Assembly: GCA_016704565.1 (NCBI GenBank)
Contig: JADIZV010000002.1
Span: 868,001 to 932,000 of the forward strand
Direction: 5' to 3'
Source: Candidatus Phosphoribacter baldrii
Lineage (GTDB): Bacteria; Actinomycetota; Actinomycetes; Actinomycetales; Dermatophilaceae
Length of the DNA stretch: 64,000 nt
The notes under the pieces were generated by a model. That model was given only the letters and a program-made list of their open reading frames with translations, searched no databases and had not been told where the DNA came from. The position numbers and the translations under genes are program-made. Below are positions 42,077-51,130 of the stretch, in pieces. The first letter of the stretch is position 1. Every line of letters begins with the position of its first letter.

Positions 42077-42391
42077 GTGCGCGAGATCTGCCTGGCGCAC
42101 CTGGACAAGGCGCGCCCGGTCCTGGTGCTGACGCGCCCCCTTGCTCGGCCGGCCGTGACCAAGGTGACCGTTGCCCCCATCACGTCGACGATCAAAGGGT
42201 TGTCCAGTGAGGTCCCGCTCGGGCCGGAGAACGGCCTCGATCACCCGAGCGTCGCGTCGATCGACAACATCGTGACGATTCCCACTGCTCTTCTCTGCCA
42301 GACGGTCGGATTCCTCACCGACGAACAAGAGGCGCTGCTCGCGCGGGCCATCGTGCTGGCCTTCGACCTACCCGTCCCCTTGCTGGGCTGA
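42077..42391 (+). CDS. mazF: MazF/PemK-type endoribonuclease toxin
   Basis: 104 aa. SH3-like PemK fold: EICLAHLDKARPVLVLTR at the N-terminus, VTKVTVAPITSTIKG, SSEVPLGPENGL, DNIVTIPTALL. Cleaves RNA at short sequences by homology; specificity unknown. GTG start. Immediately downstream of its antitoxin. Confidence 0.85.
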   Translation: MREICLAHLDKARPVLVLTRPLARPAVTKVTVAPITSTIKGLSSEVPLGPENGLDHPSVASIDNIVTIPTALLCQTVGFLTDEQEALLARAIVLAFDLPVPLLG

Positions 42392-42513
42392 CTCTGAGGG
42401 TGCCCGTGCCACGGGTGCCGCCCATCGGCTGCTCCCTGTGACGCGGGCTACTCAGGACCCACGAACTCCTCTCGGGCGTCGTCGCTCCAAGGCGCCGACC
42501 GTCTCGTCCCTGG

Positions 42514-43788
42514 TCAGGGCAGGTGGACGGTGATCGACTTCGTCTTACCGATTGCCAGCGGGATGCGGGTCGCCTGAGCCTGGCTGGCTGCCCCGTCGTA
42601 CCACGTGACGGTACCGGTGTCGTTGTCCTGGACCTGCACGAGCAGGCGCCCGGATGGCAGCGGCCGTCCGCCAGTGAACTGGCCCTGGTAGATGTCGAAG
42701 TCGCCAATGTAGTCACCGGCTGAGGTGAAGACCAGGCCCACTGCGTCGTGCGAGGCGCCGGAGCCGTCCACAACGGAGACGACCAACGCCGAGGCGGGAA
42801 GCAGCTTGGCGCGCACGGTGACGCTCTGGCCCTGGCCGACGTTGACAACCTCTCCCGACTTGAGGGTGACGGCTCCGCCGGCCCATTGGGGCGCGAAGGT
42901 GTCCGACCAGAAGAGCGGGGTGTAGTTGCCTGGAGGCACGGCTACGCGGTAACGGCCGTCAGCGTCGGTCTGTGTCTCGTAGAGGGACTCGCCCCAACCG
43001 GCGCGCCCGTCATAGGTCCCCCGCGGGGAAATGATGACCCCCGCCACCGGTCGGCCGTCGGGACCGACGACCCGTCCGGTCAGCAGACCGGGCGTGGGGA
43101 AGGTCGTGGCCGGTGCTTGAACGCTCTGCCCGGCGGCGATGGTGAAGAGTGAAGCCGTGGCTTGGGTGTTGCGCTTGCTGCCGACCCAGCGCGGCAGGTA
43201 GGGGCCACTGCGGTCCTCGGGCGCCAACTGGACGGTGTAACTGCCTGCTGGCAGGCCGATGGCCGACCACACCCCGTCCGGGCCGCTGCACGACGACATG
43301 CCTGCGTAGTCACTCGACGTCCCGATCATGGCGGAACCACAGATGCCGGCGATGGGGGCGCCGGTCTTCGCGTCCTGCGCGACGCCGGTGATGACGCCGC
43401 CCTTGACCAGATGTGCATCGGCGATCGTCGTCTGGCCGCTCACCACATCAACGAGAGAGGCACCCGACAGGGTCGGGCTGTCGCCGCTAAAGGCGTCGAG
43501 ATAGGCCCGAGTGGGATCCATGAACTGCAGGAAGACGGACCCAGGTGCCAGGCTGAGCGTGTAATGCCCCGTGTCATCCCCGCAGATCATCCCGGCCATC
43601 GGCATACCGCTGTCGCTATAGGGCGCGACGCAAACGTGGGGGATGTCGGCGCCCGTGTTGGCATCGGTCACATGGCCCGTGACGGTCCCGTTGACGTCGG
43701 CGAAGGCGGCGGGTGGCTGGGCGACGCCGGACAACGCGACGATGGTGGCTGTGACCAGGCCGAAGGCGCGGCTGAAGTGGTGGCGCAT
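42514..43788 (-). CDS. Secreted carboxypeptidase-regulatory-like repeat protein
   Basis: 424 aa. Sec signal peptide (cut near AAFADV, about 31) followed by about four beta-sandwich repeats of the CarboxypepD_reg/Cna-B type, each with a GTVTGHVTDANTGAD- or LTGRVVGPDGRPVAG-like beginning. The N-terminal two contain paired Cys (HVCVAP..MICGDD; GICGSA..MSSCSG) that likely form disulfides. No sortase motif or membrane anchor at the C-terminus, so it is probably released. Role unknown; such domains are often adhesive or modular linkers. ATG with AGGGGG upstream. Confidence 0.72.
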   Translation of the reverse strand: MRHHFSRAFGLVTATIVALSGVAQPPAAFADVNGTVTGHVTDANTGADIPHVCVAPYSDSGMPMAGMICGDDTGHYTLSLAPGSVFLQFMDPTRAYLDAFSGDSPTLSGASLVDVVSGQTTIADAHLVKGGVITGVAQDAKTGAPIAGICGSAMIGTSSDYAGMSSCSGPDGVWSAIGLPAGSYTVQLAPEDRSGPYLPRWVGSKRNTQATASLFTIAAGQSVQAPATTFPTPGLLTGRVVGPDGRPVAGVIISPRGTYDGRAGWGESLYETQTDADGRYRVAVPPGNYTPLFWSDTFAPQWAGGAVTLKSGEVVNVGQGQSVTVRAKLLPASALVVSVVDGSGASHDAVGLVFTSAGDYIGDFDIYQGQFTGGRPLPSGRLLVQVQDNDTGTVTWYDGAASQAQATRIPLAIGKTKSITVHLP

Positions 43789-43940
43789 GCGACGTACCCC
43801 CTGAGGTTCGGTGAATGGGCGAATCCTACTTTGCGGACATTCCCACCACCAGACCTGGATGGCGACCTGCCGGAAACGGCGGTGAGCGGGCGGCATACAG
43901 GCCGATATCCTTCCCAGGCACCCCCTGAAGGAGACCGCCC

Positions 43941-45731
43941 GTGACCGTCCTGCGCATGTCCAGCCTGTTCCTCCGCACCCTCCGGGAGGACCCGGCCGAC
44001 GCCGAGGTGCCCAGCCACCGCCTGCTCGTGCGCGCGGGCTACATCCGCCGGGTGAGCCCGGGCATCTACACCTGGCTGCCCCTGGGCCTGCGCGTGCTGC
44101 GCAACGTCGAGCGGATCGTCCGCGAGGAGATGGACCAGATCAGCCAGGAGCTGCTCTTCCCCGCGCTGCTACCCCGTGAGCCGTTCGAGGCGACCGGCCG
44201 CTGGGTCGAGTACGGCGACAACATCTTCCGACTCAAGGACCGCAAGGACGGGGACTACCTGCTCGGGCCGACCCACGAGGAGCTGTTCACCCTCGCGGTC
44301 AAGGACATGTTCAGCTCCTACAAGGACCTGCCGGTCAGCCTCTACCAGATCCAGACGAAGTACCGCGACGAGGCCCGCCCGCGCGCCGGCCTGCTGCGCG
44401 GGCGCGAGTTCGTCATGAAGGACTCCTATTCCTTCGACATCGACGAGGCTGGCCTGGCCAAGTCCTACGACGCCCACCGCGACGCCTACATCAAGATCTT
44501 CGACCGGCTCGGCTTCCACTACGTCATCGTCCAGGCGATGGCCGGCGCCATGGGCGGTTCCAAGAGCGAGGAGTTCCTCGCGACCGCGGAGAACGGCGAG
44601 GACACCTACGTCCGGTGCGAGGACTGCGGGTATGCCGCGAACGTCGAGGCTGTTCGCGTGCCCGCGCCGGCTCCCGTCGCCGCGGACGTGCTCGCCGGTA
44701 TGCCGCCCGCCCAGGTCATCGACACGCCCGGCACGCCGACCATTGAGAGCCTCGTCGACTTCCTCAACTCGGCGCACCCGCGCGTGGACCGTCCGTGGGC
44801 GGCCGGTGACACGCTCAAGAACGTCGTCCTCATGCTGTCCTACCCCGACGGCCGACGTGAGCCGCTCGTCGTGGGCGTCCCCGGTGACCGCGAGGTCGAC
44901 GAGAAGCGCTTGGCCGCCCAGGTCGAGCCCGCGGTGGCCGTGCCGTTCACGGACAGTGAGTTCGCGGCATACCCGGGGTTGGTGCGGGGCTACATCGGTC
45001 CGCAAGCGCTGGGCGCCGACCCGGAGCGGGCGTCCGCGACGGGGATCCGCTACCTCACCGACCCGCGGGTGTCCGAGGGCACCGCGTGGGTGACCGGGGC
45101 CAACCTCAACGGCAAGCACGTCCTGGGTCTGGTCGCCGGGCGCGACTTCAGCTCCGACGGGACGATCGAAGCCGCCGAGGTCAAGGTCGGCGACCCCTGT
45201 CCGTCGTGCGGCCAGGGCGAGGGCCTGCAGGCTGCGCGCGGCATCGAGATGGGCCACATCTTCCAGCTCGGCACGAAATACGCCCAGGCGCTGGACCTCA
45301 AGGTGCTCGACGAGTCGGGCAAGCTCGTCACCGTCGTCATGGGCTCCTACGGGGTCGGGGTCTCGCGGGCCGTCGCCTGTGTCGCCGAGGGCAACCACGA
45401 CGAGTTCGGGCTGTGCTGGCCGCGGGAGATCTCGCCCGCCGACGTCCACATCGTGGCGACCGGAAAGGACGAGGAAGTCTTCGTCGCGGCCGAGACGCTC
45501 GCACGCGAGTTGGCGGACGAAGGCCTTGACGTTGTCTACGACGACCGACGTGGCGTGTCGCCTGGTGTGAAGTTCAAGGACTCCGAGCTCATCGGCGTCC
45601 CGACGATCGTCGTCGTCGGACGCGGTCTGGCCGACGGCAAGGTCGAGATCAAGGACCGCCGCTCTGGGGAGCGCCGCGAGGTCGCCGTCGGGCAAGCCCT
45701 TGCCGAGGTATGCCGCGAGGTGCGCGGCTGA
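43941..45731 (+). CDS. proS: Prolyl-tRNA synthetase, bacterial type
   Basis: 596 aa. Class II motifs: RVSPGIYTWLPLGLRVL (1), TKYRDEARPRAGLLRGREF (2), GSYGVGVSRAV (3). The editing insertion lies about 235-395 and the anticodon-binding domain is C-terminal. GTG start with GAAGGAG about 8 nt upstream. The stop codon sits in the loop of a GTATGCC hairpin. Confidence 0.94.
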   Translation: MTVLRMSSLFLRTLREDPADAEVPSHRLLVRAGYIRRVSPGIYTWLPLGLRVLRNVERIVREEMDQISQELLFPALLPREPFEATGRWVEYGDNIFRLKDRKDGDYLLGPTHEELFTLAVKDMFSSYKDLPVSLYQIQTKYRDEARPRAGLLRGREFVMKDSYSFDIDEAGLAKSYDAHRDAYIKIFDRLGFHYVIVQAMAGAMGGSKSEEFLATAENGEDTYVRCEDCGYAANVEAVRVPAPAPVAADVLAGMPPAQVIDTPGTPTIESLVDFLNSAHPRVDRPWAAGDTLKNVVLMLSYPDGRREPLVVGVPGDREVDEKRLAAQVEPAVAVPFTDSEFAAYPGLVRGYIGPQALGADPERASATGIRYLTDPRVSEGTAWVTGANLNGKHVLGLVAGRDFSSDGTIEAAEVKVGDPCPSCGQGEGLQAARGIEMGHIFQLGTKYAQALDLKVLDESGKLVTVVMGSYGVGVSRAVACVAEGNHDEFGLCWPREISPADVHIVATGKDEEVFVAAETLARELADEGLDVVYDDRRGVSPGVKFKDSELIGVPTIVVVGRGLADGKVEIKDRRSGERREVAVGQALAEVCREVRG

Positions 45732-45748
45732 GGCCGCGCACGGCATAC
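45708..45748 (+). terminator. Hairpin with inverted GTATGCC pair over the proS stop
   Basis: GTATGCC at 45708 pairs with GGCATAC at 45742, and GTGCGCGGC (45720-45728) pairs with GCCGCGCAC (45733-45741); the proS TGA is in the loop. It may end or attenuate proS transcription before the PfkB gene, whose GTG is 12 nt further on. Confidence 0.6.
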
Positions 45749-45759
45749 GGGGGAGTGCG

Positions 45760-46659
45760 GTGACCACTGGCGGACCGGAGGTCCTTGTCCTCGGCGGGGT
45801 CGGCGTCGACACGATCGTGCGGGTCCCGGCGCTGCCCGTCCCGCTCGCGGACACGGTCCACGTGGCTCCGATGCTCCGGTATGCCGGTCACTCCGGCAGC
45901 GGGTGGGCGCTCGGTCTGCACGCGCTCGGGGTGCAGACCCACCTGCTCGACCTCGTGGGCGACGATCTCGAGGCGATGGTCATCCGGGAGCGGTTCGTCG
46001 CCGCCGGTCTGCCGTTCACCGGGATCGTCGTCGCGGAGGGGACCAAGCGCAGCGTCAACCTCGTTGCGGATGACGGCTACCGGATGTCGTTCCATGACGG
46101 GCGTGGTCAGCGGTTGCACGACGCCGACGCGGGCTGTCACCGGCCGCTGCTGGCCGTCGCTCGTCACGTCCATGTGACGATCAACGACTGGACCCGACTG
46201 GCGATGCGCGAGGCGGTGGCTGCCGGACGCTCGGTCTCGACTGACCTCAACGACTGGGATGGCCGCAACCCCTACCACGAGGAGTTCGCCTATGCCGCCG
46301 ACCTCGTCCTCCTGTCGGCGGTCGGAGTCGGTGATCGACTCGCTGAGGTGGTGGGCCGAATCTTCGCGCGAGGACGCGCCGGCGTGGTGGTGGCGACCGC
46401 GGGGGCCTCGGGCGCCCTCGTGCACGGTCGGGACGGCATACCGGTGGAGGTGTCGGCCGTCGGCATTCCGGGTCGGCCCGTGGTCGACAGCAATGGAGCC
46501 GGGGATGCATTCGGGGCAGCGTTCCTTGCGGCCTGGCTGCACGGTTGCGACCATGTGCAGGCCGCCCGTTGGGGTGTCGTGGCGGGTGCCTGGGCCTGTG
46601 GCACGGCTGGCACACACGCGGACCCGATCGACCTGCCGACCTTGAGGAGCCTGCTGTGA
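45760..46659 (+). CDS. PfkB-family carbohydrate kinase
   Basis: 299 aa. Ribokinase fold: VLVLGGVGVDTIVRVPALP at the start, PMLRYAGHSGSGWALGLHALG, and the ATP/catalytic motif DSNGAGDAFGAAF (about 245). Sugar or nucleoside substrate not predictable. Start at GTG 45760 with GGGGAG upstream. Overlaps the next gene by 4 nt; forms an operon with a HAD phosphatase and a TSUP permease. Confidence 0.85.
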   Translation: MTTGGPEVLVLGGVGVDTIVRVPALPVPLADTVHVAPMLRYAGHSGSGWALGLHALGVQTHLLDLVGDDLEAMVIRERFVAAGLPFTGIVVAEGTKRSVNLVADDGYRMSFHDGRGQRLHDADAGCHRPLLAVARHVHVTINDWTRLAMREAVAAGRSVSTDLNDWDGRNPYHEEFAYAADLVLLSAVGVGDRLAEVVGRIFARGRAGVVVATAGASGALVHGRDGIPVEVSAVGIPGRPVVDSNGAGDAFGAAFLAAWLHGCDHVQAARWGVVAGAWACGTAGTHADPIDLPTLRSLL

Positions 46660-47435
46660 CCGACCCGAGGGCGACGTCGTCGGACGCATCGTCAGCGCGG
46701 ACACCTGGCGTCCAGGCGGTCATCTTCGACTGGGGCGGCACGATCACGCCGTGGCACACCGTCGACGTGCGCGAGCAGTGGCAGGTGTTCGCTCGCGGAA
46801 TGGGCGCCATTGCGTGCCCGCTCAACGACACCGCCTCCGCCGTGCTCACCGCAGAGGACGAGGCTTGGCGGCGTGGCCGGACCGAGGGGACGAGTGCCCG
46901 TCTGGACGACATCCTGCAGACGGCGGGACTTGACCCGACGCACCCGGCGACGCAGGCCGGGCTCGCGGCATACCGAGAGTTCTGGGAGCCGCACACGTTC
47001 ACCCATCCGAACATCCAGCAGGTCTGGGAGTGGCTGCGGGACAACGGGATCCGCGTCGGGGTGCTGTCCAACACGATCTGGTCGCGGGACTATCACCGGG
47101 GGATCTTCGAGCGGGATGGCGTCCTGCATCTCGTCGACGGCGACGTCTATTCAAGCGAGACACCGTGGGTCAAACCGCGGCCCGAGATCTTCCTCGCCGC
47201 GGCGGCTGCCGTGGGCGCCGACCCCAGCGCGTGCGTCTATGTCGGTGACCGGTCCTACGAGGACGTCCACGGGCCGCAGTCGGTCGGGATGCGCGCGGTG
47301 TGGATCCCCCATTCGGACATCCCGGCTGACCAGCAGGTCTCACACGAAGCGACGCCGGACGCGGTGGCGCACGAGGTGACCGATGTCGTCGACATCGTGT
47401 CGGCGTGGGCCTTCGGCGGGACCGGGGATGCCTGA
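46656..47435 (+). CDS. HAD-family hydrolase
   Basis: 259 aa. Motif I IFDWGGTIT (nucleophile Asp), motif II LSNT, motif III KPRPEIF, motif IV VGDRSYEDVHG. The cap domain lies between I and II. Probably a sugar-phosphate or nucleotide phosphatase. GTG overlaps the PfkB stop, and a kinase followed by a phosphatase suggests related substrates. Confidence 0.82.
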   Translation: MTDPRATSSDASSARTPGVQAVIFDWGGTITPWHTVDVREQWQVFARGMGAIACPLNDTASAVLTAEDEAWRRGRTEGTSARLDDILQTAGLDPTHPATQAGLAAYREFWEPHTFTHPNIQQVWEWLRDNGIRVGVLSNTIWSRDYHRGIFERDGVLHLVDGDVYSSETPWVKPRPEIFLAAAAAVGADPSACVYVGDRSYEDVHGPQSVGMRAVWIPHSDIPADQQVSHEATPDAVAHEVTDVVDIVSAWAFGGTGDA

Positions 47436-48207
47436 CAGCCCGACGGTCTTCGCCTTGCTCGTGGCCGCGGGGTTCCTCGCGGGATGGGTCGACGCGGTCG
47501 TCGGCGGGGGTGGGTTGATCCAGCTACCGGCGCTGGTGTTGGGGCTGCCGGGGGCGGCGCCAGCGCAGCTGCTTGCGACCAATAAGCTCGCGTCGATCTG
47601 CGGGACGTCGGTGAGCGCGGCGACGTACTACCGGCGGATCCGGCCCGATCTGCGGACGGCGTTGCCGATGGCTGGTGCGGCATATCTGGGCGCGGTCGGA
47701 GGGGCGTTCGTCGGCCTGCACATCCCCAAGAGCGCGTTCAACCCGGTGATCCTCGTGTTGCTCGTCGTCGTCGGTGCCTACACGCTGCTGCGGCCCGACC
47801 TCGGGAAGGTCACCGAGCTGCGGCACTCGGGCACCCGGCATACCTCGTATGCCGTCCTCGTCGGCCTCGGCATCGGGGTCTACGACGGGGCCCTCGGACC
47901 GGGGACGGGGTCCTTCCTGGTGTTCGCACTGGTGGGATGGCTCGGGTATGCCTTCCTGCAGGCAAGCGCGAAGGCGAAGATCACCAACTTCGCGACCAAC
48001 CTGGGGGCGCTGACGGTGTTTGTGCCCCAGGGGCAGGTGTTGTGGGTGACCGGTCTGGCCATGGGCGCGGCGAACCTCGTCGGCGGCTATCTCGGCGCTC
48101 GGACCGCGGTGCGGCTGGGCAGTGGCTTCATCCGTGCAGTGTTCGTCCTCGTGGTCGGGGCGTTCATCGTGCGGCTCGGGGGAGCGGTCCTCGGGGTATG
48201 GCCCTAG
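47428..48207 (+). CDS. TSUP (TauE/SafE) family permease
   Basis: 259 aa, about eight hydrophobic segments. N-terminal half motif AGWVDAVVGGGGLIQLPALV and second-half counterpart GIGVYDGALGPGTGSFLVF are the duplicated TSUP signature. The family exports or imports sulfite, sulfonates or other organic anions. The ATG overlaps the HAD stop by 8 nt, so it is likely co-expressed with the kinase and phosphatase. Confidence 0.85.
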   Translation: MPDSPTVFALLVAAGFLAGWVDAVVGGGGLIQLPALVLGLPGAAPAQLLATNKLASICGTSVSAATYYRRIRPDLRTALPMAGAAYLGAVGGAFVGLHIPKSAFNPVILVLLVVVGAYTLLRPDLGKVTELRHSGTRHTSYAVLVGLGIGVYDGALGPGTGSFLVFALVGWLGYAFLQASAKAKITNFATNLGALTVFVPQGQVLWVTGLAMGAANLVGGYLGARTAVRLGSGFIRAVFVLVVGAFIVRLGGAVLGVWP

Positions 48208-48289
48208 GAAGGCGAACCGAGGGGCGTGCAGCGCGGCATACCCTGGCTGCTCGGGAGACCCTTCGGCAGGTCCTCATGCCGCGGACCGA

Positions 48290-48313
48290 GCCGACTCACA
48301 GGGAACTCCTAGG
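48290..48313 (+). promoter_or_regulatory. Shared direct-repeat regulatory site (ferric reductase locus)
   Basis: ACTCACAG and ACTCCTAG, 11 nt apart, in a 24-bp block that matches 17269-17292 at 22 positions. It ends 22 nt before the ferric-reductase-like start codon. A second short palindrome GGTTCG-ACGG-CGAACC (48312-48327) overlaps its right end. Confidence 0.55.
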
Positions 48314-48335
48314 TTCGACGGCGAACCTTTATCCC

Positions 48336-49766
48336 ATGTCCGCAACGACCCTCATCCCCGCCCAGCAGGGAGTCGGCTCCGGCCAACCTGCCGCGCGCCG
48401 ACCCGTGGGGGTCCCCCACACCCCGCAGTGGTGGCGGGACGCGGCCGGCGCGTTCACCTGGCTGACGATGTTGTTTGTCGTGGCGCTCTGGGTGCGGGGC
48501 GGCGGGATCCAGGAGTTGCGCTCCCTCGCCGGTGGCCTTACCACCCTCGGACGGCTGACCGGCATGGTGTCGGCCCAGCTGCTCCTGGTCCAGGTGCTGC
48601 TCATGGCGCGGATTCCCCTGGTCGAGCGGTCCTACGGTCAGGACGAGCTCGCGCGGCGGCATCGCCTCGTCGGGCTCTGGTCGTTCAACCTCATGTGGGC
48701 TCACCTCGTGCTCATCTGGCTCGGGTATGCCGCCGGGTCCGGACTGGGGATCTGGGGCACCATCGTTGACCTGGTCCTCAACTACCCAGGGATGCTGCTG
48801 GCGTTGGCCGGGATGGTCGCGCTCTGCATGGTCGTGGTCACGTCATTCCGCGCCTCGCGAGCCGCACTGCGGTATGAGTCGTGGCACCTGCTGCACCTCT
48901 ACGCCTACCTCGGTGTCGGGCTGGCCCTGCCGCACCAGCTGTGGACCGGGCAGGACTTCGTCGGCAACTTCGCGGCGACCGTCTTCTGGTGGAGCCTCTG
49001 GGGGGCCGCGATTGCCTGTTCGCTCATCTGGCGGGTCGGCCTGCCGATCTGGCGGACCCTGCGCCATCGCCTGGTCGTCGAGCGCGTCTACCCCGAAGGT
49101 CCGGGTGTCACCTCGGTCGTCGTCACCGGACGCGATCTGGATCGGCTGCCGGTCGGCGCCGGGCAGTTCTTCCAATGGCGCTTCCTGGACAACCCCGGTG
49201 CCAGCCGCGCCCACCCCTACTCGTTGTCCGCGGCTCCAGACGGCCGATCCTTGCGGATCACCGCCGCCCACCTCGGCGATGGTTCGGCGGCCTTGGCACA
49301 CCTCAAGCCCGGCTCGCGGGTCATGATCGAAGGCCCCTATGGGCGCCTGCACGGCGGAGTCCGGCGGCGCCGCAAGGTGCTGCTCATCGCTTCGGGCATC
49401 GGCGTCACACCGATGCGCGCCCTGCTCGAGGAGTTGCCCCAAGGTCCCGGCGACGTCACGCTCGTCTATCGGGCGCGCGAGACCACCGACCTCATCTTCA
49501 CCGAAGAGCTGCTCGCGCTGGCCAAGGCGCGCGGGGCCCGGATCTTCACCGTTCTCGGGCGGCGGACCACTCGACGGCCCAGTTGGCTGCCGGAGAACGC
49601 CGCCCACCTGTCGGACGTCGACGCATTGCGCCACCTCGTGCCCGACCTGGCCGATCACGACGTCTACATCTGCGGCAACCCGCAGTGGATGGACCTCGTC
49701 GAGGCAGCCGCACGGGCCGGGGGTGTGCCGCAGGTCAACATCCACGTCGAACGCTTCGTCTACTGA
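48336..49766 (+). CDS. Ferric-reductase-like transmembrane flavoprotein
   Basis: 476 aa. Membrane half (about 40-240) with six helices and His residues placed for haem (RRHRLVG, WAHLV, YESWHLLHLY, LPHQLW). Cytoplasmic half: FAD-binding HPYSLSAAP (about 290), NAD(P)-binding IASGIGVTPMRALLE and YICGNPQWM near the end. Moves electrons from NAD(P)H outward. Directly upstream of an FMN-binding protein and ApbE, so the likely acceptor is covalently bound extracytoplasmic FMN. Confidence 0.87.
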   Translation: MSATTLIPAQQGVGSGQPAARRPVGVPHTPQWWRDAAGAFTWLTMLFVVALWVRGGGIQELRSLAGGLTTLGRLTGMVSAQLLLVQVLLMARIPLVERSYGQDELARRHRLVGLWSFNLMWAHLVLIWLGYAAGSGLGIWGTIVDLVLNYPGMLLALAGMVALCMVVVTSFRASRAALRYESWHLLHLYAYLGVGLALPHQLWTGQDFVGNFAATVFWWSLWGAAIACSLIWRVGLPIWRTLRHRLVVERVYPEGPGVTSVVVTGRDLDRLPVGAGQFFQWRFLDNPGASRAHPYSLSAAPDGRSLRITAAHLGDGSAALAHLKPGSRVMIEGPYGRLHGGVRRRRKVLLIASGIGVTPMRALLEELPQGPGDVTLVYRARETTDLIFTEELLALAKARGARIFTVLGRRTTRRPSWLPENAAHLSDVDALRHLVPDLADHDVYICGNPQWMDLVEAAARAGGVPQVNIHVERFVY

Positions 49767-49805
49767 CCCCAAAACCACCCTGACCATCACCGGAAGAGAA
49801 CCCTC

Positions 49806-50315
49806 ATGCGCCGCATCGTCACCTGGGCATTGAGCACGATCACGACCCTCGTGCTGCTCATGAGCTACCACACGTCCACGTCGAGCACGGCGTCGACCAT
49901 CCAGGCCTCCGGCGCCACGGCTGGGACGGGCAGCAAGGGCACGGCCCCGGGCGCGGCTGGCTCCGCCGGCTCGGCTGGCACGGGCAAGGGAACGACGGGC
50001 GGCGCATCCGGATCGGGTTCGGCGGGCAACAGCGCGACCGGCCTCAGCTTCGCGGGCGCCGCGGTGCCGACGCGGTTCGGCAACGTCCAAGTGCAGATCA
50101 CCGTCGTTGACAAGAAGATCACCGCCGCCACCGTCCTGCAGATCCCCAACCGGGACCGCAAGGACGTCCAGATCAACAACCGAGCCGTCCCGATCCTCAA
50201 TGCCGAGGCCGTCCAGGCCCAAAGCGCCGACATCGACATGGTCTCGGGCGCAACGGTCACGTCGGTCGCCTACATCCAGTCGCTCCAGTCCGCGATCGAC
50301 AAAGCCAACTTGTGA
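49806..50315 (+). CDS. Membrane-anchored FMN-binding domain protein
   Basis: 169 aa. Uncleaved or signal-type N-terminal helix (5-22), Gly/Ser/Ala/Thr-rich linker (25-77), then an FMN_bind domain with VSGATVTSVAY near residue 147; the Thr of SGAT is the expected flavinylation site for ApbE. Receives electrons from the ferric-reductase-like protein. ATG with GGAAGAG upstream; stop overlaps the apbE GTG. Confidence 0.87.
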   Translation: MRRIVTWALSTITTLVLLMSYHTSTSSTASTIQASGATAGTGSKGTAPGAAGSAGSAGTGKGTTGGASGSGSAGNSATGLSFAGAAVPTRFGNVQVQITVVDKKITAATVLQIPNRDRKDVQINNRAVPILNAEAVQAQSADIDMVSGATVTSVAYIQSLQSAIDKANL

Positions 50316-51052
50316 GTCGTCGCGCCTGGGTCGAGCACCACATGGGGATGCCGATGAGCATCCACCTTCGCGGCTGCGACCTGACCACCACCGAGGTCGA
50401 GAAGGCGGTGGCCGCGGCATACCAGGTGCTCGCCCGGATGGACGAGATCTTCTCGACGTGGGCGTCCGGCTCGCAGGTGAGCCGGCTACGGCGCGGTGAA
50501 CTCGCGATCAGTGACTGCGATCCCCTGGTCGCCCAGGCCGCCCGGATCGGTGAGCAGGCAACCGAGGCCACGCGTGGCGCCTTCACGACGGCGTTGCCGG
50601 ACGCCGACGGTAGGCCGCGCTTCGACCCCACCGGGCTCGTCAAGGGTTGGGCGGTGGACCTGGCCGCCGCGCAGTTGCGGGGACTGCCGGGGGTGTCGTG
50701 GTGCATCAACGCCGGTGGTGACGTCCTGGCCGGCAGACATCACCACGTGCCACCTGTGGGTGAGGCCGCCGCCCCGTGGCGGATCGGCATCGAGAACCCC
50801 CACGACCGCAGTCAGATCGCCAGGATCGTTCCACTCACCGATGGGGCCGTCGCCACGTCGGGAACCGCAGCCCGAGGAGCGCACCTTTACGACCCGGCAA
50901 GCGGCCTCGCCGTAGGTCGCCCCGGCTCGACGTCGGTCATCGGCCCCGACCTACTGTGGGCCGACATCTGGGCCACAGCATTGTTCGTCGGGGGCGAGGG
51001 GACCCGCGCTGCGTTCGCCGACCACACGGCATACCAGGCGGTCGATCTCTAG
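50312..51052 (+). CDS. apbE: ApbE, FAD:protein FMN transferase
   Basis: 246 aa, short for the family, without a clear signal peptide. Motifs MGMPMSIHL, FDPTGLVKGWAVD, CINAGGDVLAG and AVATSGTAARG are present. Attaches FMN to Thr in SGAT motifs, presumably of the preceding gene product. GTG start coupled by a 4-nt overlap. The absence of an export signal is odd, since targets are usually extracytoplasmic; some actinobacterial ApbE proteins share this. Confidence 0.87.
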   Translation: MSRRAWVEHHMGMPMSIHLRGCDLTTTEVEKAVAAAYQVLARMDEIFSTWASGSQVSRLRRGELAISDCDPLVAQAARIGEQATEATRGAFTTALPDADGRPRFDPTGLVKGWAVDLAAAQLRGLPGVSWCINAGGDVLAGRHHHVPPVGEAAAPWRIGIENPHDRSQIARIVPLTDGAVATSGTAARGAHLYDPASGLAVGRPGSTSVIGPDLLWADIWATALFVGGEGTRAAFADHTAYQAVDL

Positions 51053-51130
51053 AGCCACCCGCTCGCACGGACCGGACGAGGCGGCCTGAGGCAAGAGCCC
51101 GCGTCCGGTGTGGATGCAGCGCGGGAGAGG

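Noticed and set aside
44169..45854. Minus-strand frame of 561 codons opposite proS
   Set aside because: Antisense shadow of a conserved tRNA synthetase.
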